From: Apus apus
Lineage: Eukaryota > Chordata > Aves > Apodiformes > Apodidae
Reading direction: 5' to 3'
NCBI RefSeq assembly: GCF_020740795.1
Contig: NC_067285.1
Span: forward strand, 17,662,001 to 17,726,000
DNA: 64,000 nucleotides
The notes below the pieces were generated by a model, which was not told the DNA's origin, ran no database searches, and worked only from the letters and a program-made list of their open reading frames with translations. A program made the translations under genes and the position numbers. This document shows positions 26,601 to 40,200 of the stretch, in pieces (position 1 is the first letter of the stretch; each line of letters starts with the position of its first letter).

Positions 26601-29600
26601 TGGAATTATGGACCCATTGCCCACTGAAAAAGATCAATTCCAGTTTAAAAAAAAAAGTCAACATAAACCCTAGAAATGTAAATAACTGTCTCAATCCACT
26701 CTATGCTGCTCAATAAACCCCATCTCTTACAATAAGCCTGCTGCAGAGAAGCACAAACCAGGTCCTTGAACAAGAGAGAAATTAATGGGCTTCATGGACA
26801 GCCCTGACTTTTAGGCAGGCAGGAAACCCTTGTAGAATCTCAGGGATGTGCCCATCTCATACATCCACAACCCCTGGAGGGAAACATAAGTTTAAACTGC
26901 ATCTAGTTCAGAGAGATAAGACAGCTAGGAAAAATGTAAGGGAATATAATGCTACTGCTCTATTCACATGCTAATTTATTTGTTCCACAGACAAATAAAT
27001 ATTGACAAATTTTGCTGACTCTGTTTTTGCACTGATAGGTGCCAGGGGCAAGTTTCCCAGAAACATGGAGTTTCTCTCTTTAACTAAGCCACTAGTAGTG
27101 GTGCTGTCCTCAGGTACCTGAAAGTCCCTTGATTGAGGCAGCCATTCATATTGACAGGGGTATGAGTTCAGTTCCTCCCTCTGCTTGACTGGATTTGGTC
27201 TCACATCCTCCCTATCCTGGAAATATCTTGAACACAGCAATGCAGTAAAGTGTCCTGCCAAAGTCTCCTTTCAGTATCAATGCTTTGCCTTTATGGTTTT
27301 GTGGGTTTTTTTGCCTTCCCCAAATACACACAATACAGCCTAATGAGAGGTTTTTCTGAATGCAAGCCAAGAGCTGTACAGAAAAAAAAAATAAAAAAAA
27401 ATCACTGTAGCAGAGAGTAAAACCCCTGTGTTCTATCTTGAGAGTGCATCCTTGCCAGCAGCCTGTAAAACTATTCTTCGCTTGTTCCATCTCATCAGCT
27501 ATTTAATTATTTTATGCAAGATAAAACAGCTCTAACAGGAGGTTAGGCGATCCTCCCGGGCAGTAGAAAGATGTGATTTCTCATCTCCCACTTGCTAGGT
27601 GGATACCCTCACTACTGGATTATTATACAAAAGAACAACCCATTGCTCCAGCACTACAAACGTAGACCTTGTCTTGCAAATGCACCAATATAAATTGTTC
27701 CATGTCATCAAAACTATTTTTTACACCAGCTCAGAACACAAAACTGGATTGATTCAAATCCATTTTGGGTCACCAACTTTGATTTCTTATTCATCACCTG
27801 ACAACAGATAAGGTTGGTGAGGGGAGAGGGAAATAAAATAATTTATTCTCATAGTCCCACTCACAGCACCCAGATTTCTCCAATGAAACTAAACCTAGCT
27901 GGGTCTGCTGAGTTCTCACAGAAGAGCTGTGACCCAAGGACTCCAAGTTCAGTGAATACAATTTCACAGGAGAGAAGAGACACAGGCCTGTGAGCTAAAA
28001 GTTGTATCCACACAGAGGCTACACAAAAGCTCAAAGAAACAGCTTGCCCTCAACCAGACAAATCACACCACACGGCTTTGGTTCACTAATCCTTTTACAA
28101 ACCACTCGTTTTCAAATGCAAACACAGTGAATGTTTTAGGGGAACTCTGCTAAAGGTATCCATAAAATGAATCTTCAAGATATTACAAAGATTGCAAAGC
28201 ACTCACATTTTGTTTTGCTAATCAGCTTCCTTAACAGAGCGCTCTGTACAGTACGATTGCTGTCTGGATTAGAATTCAGCTTTGCCAACCTCCTGTTTCA
28301 GTAAATCCGTACATTTATCTCCACTAACAAAGGATCTGGAGCTTTTGTTATGATTCCTGAGGCTTTTTCCCCCCCCCTAAGCAAAATTAAAAAGAACCCT
28401 GTGTTGTCCCAGAACAGTAACAGCTTTTATTTGATTGCATTAAAATGAAACAGTCATATTTGTACTGACAACTCCTGTGGCACATTCACAGTTTGGAAAG
28501 CAGCTAAAAGGTTTTATTTAACAGGAGTGAATTTGTAATTCATGCTTGCTTCTCATTTTCCTAATGGAAGAGATGTAACATTTTTAAGTTATATTTGTGC
28601 AGAGCATTAAGATGACATATTGACTCCCTTTCCCCGATTGTCCACCCAAGTTTGAAATAAATAAATCAGTAGTTTATCAGTACCACTGTCATCAGTTCTC
28701 AAGGATCCTCAAACTGCTGCTGGGCTCACACAGGTGAATTTCTGCACCAACTGAGCAGAACTGCTCTCCAAGGAGAGCCAGTTGCAGGAGCAGAAGCAGG
28801 AACATGCCCATCTGACCTGCACTACCCTAAGCCTGTGCAACATAACAGAGATAGAGGTGAAAAAGTGACTACAGTGCTAGCAAAGCACGAGCCCAGCCCT
28901 ACAGTCTTCAGAAATGCAAAGGATACAGAGGATGGGTTGAAGGGGTCTTGACACCCTGGCTTTGGCATAAGTGTTTAAAAAGAAAAATACTGTTTTAATT
29001 TTTGTCAGGAAACAATTAAATGAACACTGTCCTGTCCACATATTCTAAATGAAATGTCAGGGAAAGACTGGGGTAAGAAAGGACCCAGAATTATAAAAAG
29101 AGAACAGATTCTAACCAATTTTTCTTTCAAGAGAGCTTTTAAAAAACCCCTCAATCTACTGTCCCTATACAATCACTAGAGTTGGAGAAAATCCATTTGC
29201 TACATGGTAGTTAGAGTACAGATGCTCAAGACTTACAGCATACCTGGATTCCTACAGGAATTAAGCTGTCACAGAATTGAATTGTGGGGCTTTGTTTGTT
29301 TCTTTTTGCTTCACCAGTAAGATTTAAATCTTTTTCCTTCCAAAACTGATGAAAGTTTTTATGACCTTTGTGTGGCAGGTTTCCTCAAGGCCATGGCAAA
29401 TGAAGTACAAAATGCCTTTTTGGATTACACCAATAACAAGATGCTGAACAAAGCCAGCCAAGAAGGAGAAGAGAAGGCTAATCATGGAAGTGTAACTTGC
29501 ATGAACAGAATGACAGACTTGTGTTTTAACACTTGTCTACACTTGGAATTTTATTGGAATATTTATCCCAGAATAACTGCTTTGGTTGGAGCTAGAATAA

Positions 29601-31826
29601 CTATTCCAGAATAACTGAGAAGGTTTATTTGGTGTATTTTCAGACAAGCAAAATCTCAGCCCTTGGAACCAGTATAGTGCAACAGAATATATACAATTTT
29701 TATTTTTTAATTCAATAAAAGTTTTTGCACAAGGTCACCATTCCATCACAGCTTTTTTTTATCCATTTATATTACAAGTAGTAGGACTTTCTGTAAAGGC
29801 TCACTAACACATAGAAGGCTAAAATATGAAATAGTAATTTCAACAGTTGAAAAAAAGGCTGAAAAAACTTAGTAAGTGTTAAAAAATATTTCATTTTACA
29901 ATTGAGCTACAGAGTGAAAGCGTGCATTTGGTATCTCTATTCTCCCACCAGATAAGGTACAACTAAAATAGTCTGACAAAATTAAATTATTTAAACATTT
30001 ATAGAAAAAAAAATGTGCTTCAGTGACAGTAGGGGGATAGCAACATTCTCCAAAGAAAAAAAAAAAAGGAGAGTTTTGACCTTTCTTAAAATTCTCCTGT
30101 GTTTTACCACTGCCACAAGGTCTGCCACTGCAAAGGCATAACAAAGCATAAAAAAATGTGCATAGAATGATGCTTTTGTTTACGTCTAGGGAGGTGGAAA
30201 TCAGTGCTACAACAGTTCTTTTCAAGAGCAAAAGCTTCAGGTTGGTCTCCAGCTTGTAAACACCTCATTCACATCTGTAGTTATATTTTTCCCCATTAGC
30301 TTTAAATGTTCTCTAAAGACAACCTGTTAAACAACAGTTTTAACACAGTCACCTGTGAAAAGAAAGACTTACCAACAGTTAATCACTTGGCAAGCAATAC
30401 CTCAGTGCTAGTATTACATTAAATTATCCCAAAGTAAGAAAGAAAAGGACCTGTTGGCAGCCTCTTTGGGTGTATTCTACACTCTGAAAAAGTAACCACT
30501 TTTATAGAGAAAATGACTTGCTAAAAGAAGATGCCTTGAAAGACACTAAGACAAGAAACTCTGTCTTGTAAAACTGCTCTACAGATGTGATAGTCAATGG
30601 TACATACTTTGCTCAGTACAGGGTCAGAGTATTGCTGCCAGTGAGGTAGGAAAACACATCTTCTATACTATAACCTCTTTATCATAACAACAGTATCATT
30701 TCTAAGTGGAAAACAGAAGATGGACCAAGCAGGTAGATGTTCAACAGCAAAGATGTCTGACCCTTGAAAAGATGGGAGAAGAGTTAAGAGTAGAAGAAAT
30801 TTCACTTTCAATAGTCTGTTCTGAAAAGCTTAATTTGTATCACTCCGAGAAATCTTAACATAAAGCGTGTTGAAACAGATATTCAGGAATGTCATCTACC
30901 TGAGGAGACTTGAGCTCCATCCCAGTCTGCCTGCAACTCCTTTCTGTTCCCAGGGGGGTGTCTGGACCATGTGGGATTCCATAACTGATGTCAAAAATAG
31001 TAAAAGGAACAAGGCAAAGTTTCATCAACAAATTTCAGAATATCAGTACATTATTTTCTTCAAATTATTTGAACAGAAATATATGCCTGTTTAATAGATG
31101 GACAGAACCAGCAGAGCTGCTCTCTTGTCTTCAATGTGGTCTTGACCTACTTTTAATATAAATATGTGCTTTTCAATTCCAGCCTAGTGGTAGTGGGCAG
31201 GCAGGTTATTTCAGGCTTCAAGGCCAGGCTGAATTTGTCTGGGGCACTGGTGAAGGCCAGCTGGCTGTATTCCTTGTCTATTATTGTGCTTCCCTTTGCA
31301 GTTCCCCCTTTACAGTGGGGAATTAAAAAAGAAAAAAAAAAAATGCACATTCTCATTACCTAATCAACTATCCCCCTTCTGTTTCCCTCCAAAGCAGTGA
31401 ATTACAAAAGAATCAAGACCAGTGCCACTGGAACGGACCAATGCTATCACTCAGCAAATGATGCTCAGAATAACTGAGGACACTGTTGTTTAAAATAAGA
31501 AGTGACACAAGCAAAGCATGCATACACTGAGAGCATCTCCTCTCTTATTTTGTGTGTCCATTTGTTTGCTCGCACCTGAGGCTGCTCTTGTTCTTAGCAG
31601 TATTTCTCCAGGCTGAACATACACATTTTACAGGTGCAAACTTGAAGATAAGTGCTGTTCAGTTGAGGCAGAACAGAAACAAAACTTCCACCACCAAAAG
31701 TGCAAATAATCTTCAGTTATGTCAGTCCAAAGTCCAAAACTGAAAAGCAACAATCCATCAGGAAATTTTATTCAGGAAGTTTTAACTGAAACATTTGTAC
31801 ACCACTATACAAACTTAAAAAAAATC

Positions 31827-31864
31827 ATGTTATCAGAAAAAAAAATGTTATCAGAAAAAAAAAA
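31827..31864 (+). repeat. 18-bp tandem duplication (2 copies)
   Basis: ATGTTATCAGAAAAAAAA occurs at 31,827-31,844 and again at 31,845-31,862, followed by more A. The unit is intact in both copies, so the duplication looks recent or arose by slippage on the A tracts. Confidence 0.85.
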
Positions 31865-34569
31865 GAAAAATAAATTATTTTGGAAGAGTTCAGTGTATTC
31901 TGTTTAATAGGACAGTGGGTGATTTAAGCCAGTATGGTAAATATACATTTAAAGACTTTGTTCCCCTCTCACATCACCCCAACTACAATGTCTCTTTAAG
32001 GTATTCTTCAAGTGAAGCCATTTTCTGCTGCCTCTTTACCATTAGTCTTAACGGCTATTCCAAACATGGCTGGGTGTCTGCCACAAATGGTATTGTATTG
32101 TGCTTGGCATCACAGACAGGACAGCAGATGATCTAAGTGCTCCCAAAGCAAGCATATGGGAGAAAGAGGATGCAAAGAAAGGAATGTAGAAACAAACACA
32201 GTATGAAATGAGACATGCAAAACCAGAATTTTCAGGGGGCTGGATGTGGCTAAGGAGGCTTTAGAGTCCTGGAAAGTGATTGCAACTGGGTAGAAATGGA
32301 AAGACAGAGAAACACAAAGTCAAGGTGAGACATTTATTTGTTCAGCTAATAAATATATGGCATGTAAAACTAACAAATACTGAGTATAAACCCTATTTCC
32401 ATACAGGAACGAAGTCTCCATTGATCTAAAGTTCCTATTAATCACATCTGATTCTGTACTTAATAGGAGCCTACCTCTCCTCAACTGCCACTGAGAGAAT
32501 CTACCAATAAGTCATATTGACAGCATCCTGATTACTTGATAAACTTGGGTTTTAGAGTTTCCTTGTTTAAGCAATTTTAAAACCATTCTAGCAATTGTTT
32601 TAGAGTTTTCATAAGTTCTTTCCTCATGAAGACTCTTTTCTTATCAGAAATAAACTGCTTGCCCCTCTCACTGTTACAGCTTAACAGGTTATAGCACGTA
32701 GTACTAAAAGGAGAAAAGATTATTTTGCACCTAGATTCTGAAACCCAGAACATTGTGTTGCAAACCGGTACTGGGGGCTTCCGGGGGCGACATTGTTACT
32801 ATCTTTAGTGGTGGGGAAAAAAGATAATTAAAAAAATTTAAAAAAAAACATACACGCACACAAGAGATAGAGAATGGAAACAGTGATTACAATCTTTTCC
32901 ATGCTAATTTTTAAGCTTGAATGAGAATGGTACAAAGTTCTTCCTGCAATCAACCTGCTATTATACAGCTCCCTGTGAAGGGGCTGGAATAATCCAACTA
33001 GCTTCACATCTGTGAGCAAGACCTGTTTGCCTGCCTTTGCCTTTCCTCAGAAATAACTTCTCAGACAAGTAGGAGAAAGTCATCTGAGGACAAGCCTCAC
33101 TCTGCCTACCTGGTACATACATCACTTGTGATGTGATGTTTGTTGCTTCTTATTTCAATGGGATACCGTCTACAGGAAGTTATTATTATATACACATACC
33201 TTAACATCTTTTGAAAGGAGAGAAATTTAAAATTAATTGGGGTTAATGGGCAAAAGCCAGATGATTATCATACAGAAAACAATGAAGGTAGAAAAAAAAA
33301 AATCAAGCAAGTAAAATAGAAAACCCTCATGTAACAAGCTAATTTTTGAACCAAAGAAATAATTTCAAATATAAGATTAGCAAAAGCTAACTCTAAAGTT
33401 TGTCTCTCTTGCTTTATTAGACTCTCCCAGGTTTACTTTACACTAAGGTGCACAAACTCTGCTCAAGCCTTCAGAATTATTTTTTGTTTGGTATGGTATG
33501 AGGTTGGTTTTTTTGAGTGATCTGAGTTTTGTTGCATTCATTTTCAATATATGCATGTAGACATACATATAATGCCAAAGATATACATCCATGTTGAAAT
33601 CCTCTAAGACTACAGCTACTAATCAATTTCTTTGCAATCCAAAGTGTAAGGAACAAATGGTGTTTTGAATGTCTCAGCTGTATCCAAATTAATTTAAAAA
33701 GTCAGTCAGTAATAGCCTTACATATTAGACTTTGGGGTTATCAGTTAATTTCATGGCAGAGAAGTAGAAATACTACATTTGAACCAGAAAAGAAAAATAA
33801 TTTTCCAGTGAGCTGCACAAAAAAGAATGCATATCTGGACCAGACATCCAGGCTGCTGAGTGATATTTGCTGATATTATAGTCCCATCTCCTTAGAGAAA
33901 ATCCCAACAGAGCAGAAAATCACTTAGAATAAATTAATCTTATTTAGGCAACACAGGTTAACTTTAATTACCAATTAATGCCTCAAGGGGCTTCCTTCTT
34001 TTGCACCATTAGTCGATTATCCATCATAATTTAGAATTCTTCACTTGAATGAATGAGAGCCTTCTTACAAACCAGGGTGAAATATTATCTAATTTTTTTT
34101 CCAGTTCTGTCTGACTGAAAGGGTTGATTTTGAAGTTAATTTTTCATTTATGAAACTTTTTCAAGTTACTCCTAATAATTTTACATAAGTTTAATATCAG
34201 CCATTTTTCAGTGTGTCATACTCTTCTCTTGCCACAGACCAATTACTTGGAAAGTGTTTAAAACTTGAAAGGCATCTAAAGTTAAGTTAAATTACACAAT
34301 ATTATGGTAGATTACATGAGAACTGATTCTTTGTTTCTTTGTTTTTAAGCAGTAATACTTTTTTTAAATGCTATGGTGTTTGAGCCAAAGCTCTTCCCTA
34401 AAATAGCTTTGTCTTGATAGAATCCTGACACAACTTTCCCATTTTCTGTATTACAGAGCATAATAGACATGGGCAGCCTTTTATCTCAAACAGGGAAAGA
34501 GCAAGGGTCACATCCAGCCTCATTTAATTCAGTCTTTTCATTGACATCAGTAGGCACTACTGTAGAGGC

Positions 34570-34582
34570 TTTTTTTTTTTTT
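34570..34582 (+). repeat. T13 homopolymer
   Basis: Thirteen T followed by GAGAAAAAG. A second T12 run lies at 34,748-34,759. The two runs flank about 165 bases of sequence with no visible retroposon hallmarks. Confidence 0.85.
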
Positions 34583-37500
34583 GAGAAAAAGCAAAAACAA
34601 GGAACCAAAATACCTCAGCCAGCTAACAAACCCATGCCAAACAAGTATTTCAGCCTTCACAGCCAAAGATGGAAAACGCGCCACTGCATAGACAGCTTTG
34701 AGGATATCAGTGAGTTGTCTCAGAAAGAGTTTGTAGGTTACAAACCCTTTTTTTTTTTTCAAATTCTTTATATAGTTTTGACTCATTTTTCCAACGTTTC
34801 CAAAGCAGTTTTTATTGCGTAGTTGGAAGGGATACAATCACTGAACCATTTGTTCAGCTCAGCTGTGCTAATCTATTGTATTTCACTGGTTATTTTGAAC
34901 AACATTCTGTGTTTGTCTTTGCAAGTCTAGATAGAAAGCAGAGAAGTGCTTGGCAAAGAGTATTGTCAAAACAATAACAAGCATAACAATCTTTTTCCAC
35001 CTCTGAGCATTAAGCTCTTGTCTGATGTCACATAATGAAAATTCTAAGGGCAATTCCGATTTCTTTCCAAAGGAACAACTTTTGCTAAAATACCTTGAAG
35101 CATCAAGTTTAACTAATCAGAAGAGTGCATCCTGCCACTTTCCAGATGATTGCAGTAATCTGACATGTTAAGATATCTGAGGTGGCAAACACATCACCAC
35201 ATTTCATCTCCAATTGTTTAAAATTTATCAAAGTTAAAAGCAAAACAGCAAAAAATATTCCTGTGTCAAAATAGCTGTTAAGATCAGGATCACAACATAG
35301 TTTGAAAACTATTTCAAGAGACAATAGGTTATAGTTGATATATGTACTTACTTACTGCAAGCTTTTCCCTTACAGTGCGGAGATGTCCTGCTTTTCAACA
35401 GCCACAAGTTCTGTTGTGAAAGAATATGAGACACAACAAAGAGATGCCTTTACTGCTGCCATCAATAGCAGCTCATACTTGCACTTATTGCCTCAGCAGG
35501 ACTCAGACCAGTGGACACCTAACCCACACACCATTTTCTGTAGCCCAATACAGATGGCACCACCTTCTACTTACAAAAGACTGAGGAAAAAGAAAGCCAT
35601 CAACAACAACAACAAGCCCTCCACATCTAGAAAGGTGTCTCTTAGAGGGGAAAGTACAAGTTCGTTGTAGGAAGTCCACAGCACCAGCCAGAAACCCACC
35701 AAAAGTTTTTTCAGGTTAATAACTTCAGAGACCTCTGGTCTCTAGTTTTTAAACTCTCTCTGGAACTAGAAAAGTTAATAAAATACTTGGTCCTAATACC
35801 TGTGTCACATGCTTCAAAAAGTTTATCCATTTTCCCCACAACACTATTCCCCTCACCCCAAGTAGCACACAAACATATCATCCCCCTTTATTTCTCATGG
35901 GAGTTAGCTAGAAGTTTGACTACTACACTAGAAAGATAATTTGTTGTTGCTGTTGTTTACACACTGGCTCATACATGCTTACATTGCAATTCTGCCAGAC
36001 AGAGTCAGCTGGCTGTGGACTTCTCTATACAAGGAAAGATTCCATAATGATTTCCTACTATCTCAGAGTGACTACTTATACAAATTTTAGCAGTAGTACT
36101 TTACTCATCTTTACTGGCATTCCTCTACCAAGCCATTTTGCAGTAGTTTTCTAGCTTTCATGTCCTACCATCTATTTTTCCTTGAAGTGATAGAGTCATA
36201 GCAAAGAGTTAACTCTGATTGCAAGGATGTAGGATTTAAAATAATGAGATGCGTAGGAGGGACCTGAAAAGAACAGGAGTCCGGGACAGCAATATGACAA
36301 ATACCTTGAAAAAATCTCATTGCAACTGTTATTAAAAATAAGTACCAGACAACAAATTATTTTTAACACTACCTTTTATAGATATGTACAAACATGGAAG
36401 TTTTTGTCTTATGGTCTTTTTATGACTTATTTATTGTGTCACAGAGCCCACTTAAAAAGTACTTCAGAATAAGCTGAAAGAACAGAATAAGAAGAGGATT
36501 TCTCACATATGACGGCAGTCATTATGCAAGTTTGTTATTCATGTTATTATCTCCTACACAAAAACAAAGCAGAGCTGGTGAAAAATTCTGGTAAGTTTAT
36601 GACTGAAAAGCACTGACAAAGTGGCAAAAAGTTGAAATTTCTGAATGTTAAGTATCACGTGCTGGTGTCAACACCATCACATAACCATGGTCCCTTGAAA
36701 ATGCATTAGCAGCATGGGAGAATGTTCAAGTGGGTCTTTGCAGTGGATAGAATTGCTCTGAGGTAAGGGAGACTTGAGAGTGATCTTTTTTGTTTAATTT
36801 TTGTTCATTTTTTTCTGAGAGAGGTTGAAAACAAAGCTTGGCAAGAACATCCAAACTTACCAACCTGCTCAAAATGGACATGAAACCACAGCCTACTGGC
36901 TGAGTCAGAACTACATTTGCAGTGTTACTTTTTCAGCTTGGGGGTTTTGCAGAGTGAAGTGAACAGCAAAAATATTTTGGACAACAAAGTCACTACAGAG
37001 AAAGAGACAGACCCTCAGTGATCTAACTTACCATGGTACAAGTAATTTTACTTGCTATTAAAATAGCAGAAATTTTATAGAAAGTAATCATTTATGTATC
37101 AGGAATGGAAAAGAGGTTGCTGCAGCACACAGGAAGGCCAAAGCTTGTCTTGGGAAAGAGTGTACACTTACTGCAATGAGAGCATCCATAACAGAAGGGT
37201 TTAAGAGGCTTCTAGCAATATCTCAAATGCCCCAAATCCCACTTTTCACCCATTGGCTTTGCCTCTCTTACACATTGTCCTTATAATTCTTAGAGAAATT
37301 AGTATTCAACCAAGTTTTCTTTGTCTTCCAAGACTCGAGACAGACCAATAAATAAGTACTAAGTACTATCTCCTCAATGGAACTAAACTCCCTATCCCTT
37401 CTCATGGCAGCAAAGCAATGAATTTTAAAGGTTATTTTCAGACTGATTAAACACAGGATTGTGAATAACGCACAATACAGCAAGGATTGAGTATAAATTG

Positions 37501-38965
37501 AAGAAGACTGAATAGAAAGTCCAGGCCAAGAGAAAATTGAGCTATCACGTTAAAAATTTATATTATTTGGCCAAGGGAGATGCACTTACTCAACAGGGCT
37601 AAAATCCAGAGTTACAATAGTAAGTAATTTAATTGGCACATGAGTCAAGTTAATACATTATATAATATTACACAGAGCACCCTCCACAAGAAGAGAAGAT
37701 GGCTATCACTGCAGAGTCCCCCTGGTATGAGATTTCTAGAGCCCAAAGGCTTGTAACACCTTGTGCTTGCTACTCACAGGCAAAGAAGCATTTCCTCATT
37801 CATGCAGAGAAACCAATAAGTTTCATGGTCATAATTTTATCCAGCTGTACAGTCCTGATCCTTCAGCTTTTACCATCTCATTACTTTCTCCTGATGCACA
37901 GGAGATAATAAGCAGAAGTCCCTGAGGATACAGTGGTGGAGTTATTTTTGGCATGAAAGAAAAAAAGAAAGGATCTAATTTCTTAGATAAAAGAATACCC
38001 TTACTTGACAATTTTTAAAACTGCTTCCCAAATAAGGCCCACTTGAAGTTCTGTGATGATTATGTTTAACATTAAAGAAGTCATTTCATAAGCTATTTTG
38101 CAAAATTGTCAAGTATTATACTTTATTATATTAGACTTCATTTTTTTACTCTAGCTTTTTTAATGAAACGCCCTTGATTATGATTTTTTTCATCATAAAT
38201 ACATTAGAGATATTATATACCGAATACAGGGTGCTAAGTTTAATCTTACTTTTTATTGTTACATTATATTAATGTAAATGCAGTACAGCTCAGTACCATT
38301 GCTTACACTGAATTCATCAGGCACCACACTATTACTTAGGATAAGTAGAGCCCAAGGAAAAACTGAAGGTTTTGCCTGACCTGCAGACCAGGAACACACA
38401 CAGTTAATAGAAAGTTCAATCTGGTTTTGAGAGTTTAATTTAAGGAGGCAGACAGATATTTAGTAAGAAAATGTTCAGGGACTTTCTAGAGCTATTGCAA
38501 CTCAAAAGATTGCAGCCCTAGCCTCTTGGTAGAAAGGCACGATGATGTTGGAGGGTGGATGTTGCACTGCAGTAGTCTCTATGATTTTGTACCTGTTGAA
38601 ATCTCACTATATTTCATACAGACATATGACTGCAGGGAAAGATAGACTTCCCCCACACTTCTCAATAATACCTGCAACACGCATGGACATAATACAGGTG
38701 ATGGGAAGCTCTTTAGACAGTGAAAAAACAGAGCTGAGTGGTTCTAAACATGCAATTTACTTAAAGGGTATAATAAAAGAAATAACACAAAAAAACAGTG
38801 CACTTCAATCAGCAATATCCAGTAAATATGCATTATAAAAATATACACTACCAAAATTTCAAACACAAAACAGCTTGTGCCAAGCTATTTATCTATTCCA
38901 ATTATAAAAGTTGAGCACTTGATTGGAATAACATACATACACACTATATATATTAGCAGACTGTC

Positions 38966-39036
38966 TTACTTTTTTATTTAAGTAATATTTAATATTTATA
39001 TATAATAATTTAATTTAATAGTTTATATAATTTTGC
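38966..39036. repeat. Strongly AT-rich low-complexity segment
   Basis: Nearly pure A/T (TTTTTTATTTAAG, AATATTTAATATTTATATAT, AATTTAATTTAATAG). It could act as a matrix-attachment or easily unwound region, but nothing specific is visible. Confidence 0.6.
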
Positions 39037-40164
39037 ATCAGTTAAACTATGCCCCAAACACGTTTGCTCCCTCTCTTTCAATTTGAGATTTTGCTGAGAT
39101 ACAGTTCAGCTGAAATAGCTCAAGTAATAAAAACCTTAGCAGCAGCACCAGAAGAGCTTTCCCCCCTTGTCCGTGAGCCAGCAGCCTGTCACACCTGCAC
39201 ACCAGAGCACCAAGCCTTTCTTAGGGGCACTGACTGGCTAATGCACAGATATACCATCTTTTGGGCTGCATAAGGGGACCAGGAGACACTGGGAAGACAC
39301 AAGCAGGAGAAACAATATGATCCTCTGCACCCCAGTGATTACAACTTAAGTGGTTTTCCTCATATGAAAGTTTAAGGCTTGATGCGTTTCAGATCTTTGC
39401 TGCTTGGCTATTACCAGCTGCTCAGCCTTCTTCTAGTTCCCTGTGCCTCACACAGGTGACAAACTTTATAGCTTTTTCTCCAGCTATATTGCAAACGATA
39501 CTACTGCTTCAGAGGACAAATGAGTGCTCTTACCTAGTATTGATTTGCAGACATAAAAAGAAAGGGGTTACTGATAGGGATCTGAGCAATGTTCTCCCAA
39601 GGGGAAATGCAATCAATATAATTCCACTTCCTAAGCTTAATTAGGCTAATTTTGAGTTTAGCAAGAATGTGTTTTAAAAGCACCTGCTTAATTCTCACTG
39701 ACAATCCCCAATAAAACCATATGTATAGTAAACACATACATTAGTATTCAATAACCAGAAAGTTAAAATTATGATGTGTTTGCTTCCACCTCACCATTAC
39801 ACTTAAAGACACCTTTCTTTAGCCCATTAGTCATATTAGCAGTCCTGTCATGCAAAGCTGGATGTGCATGCATATGGGCACCCACGTAAAGAGGAGAGGA
39901 CATAGGCAGAAAGATCAGGCTAATTTTCACGCAAAGAAAAAAAAAAAGGAGTCCATAAATGCTAATTGTAAAAGCCAATTAGAAGTATAAATAAATATGC
40001 AGCAACAGTAAGGTCAAGTATAAATTAGAATCAGAGCTGTGAATACTGCAGTTACCTTGGCAACACCTGCTTATTTTTATATTTGGTTTTCATCCATGTA
40101 AAATGAGAGAAAAAGTAACTGAGGGTTTCCAGAAATTATTCAGGTCTCTTTAATGGAAGCTGTC

Positions 40165-40200
40165 ATATGTGTGTCTGTGTATATATATATACATATCTGT
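40165..40200 (+). repeat. Mixed TG/TA simple repeat
   Basis: A degenerate alternating pyrimidine-purine tract, with TATGTGTGTCTGTGTATATA followed by TATATACATATCTG. Confidence 0.7.

Noticed and set aside
29557..29616. Inverted GGAATA/TATTCC and three AGAATAACT copies, suggestive of a DNA transposon end
   Set aside because: The repeats are too short, and no terminal inverted repeat or target-site duplication could be paired.
31170..31335. Possible CR1 or SINE (contains TTCAAGGCCAGGCTGAAT and a downstream A tract)
   Set aside because: The similarity to the CR1 phrase is limited to under 20 bases and the following sequence does not continue as CR1. The A tract alone is not enough.
35335..35670. 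111-codon plus-strand frame with Ser/Asn-rich and Lys-rich parts
   Set aside because: The composition follows AAC-repeat and AAG-rich DNA, with no recognisable domain or splice pair.
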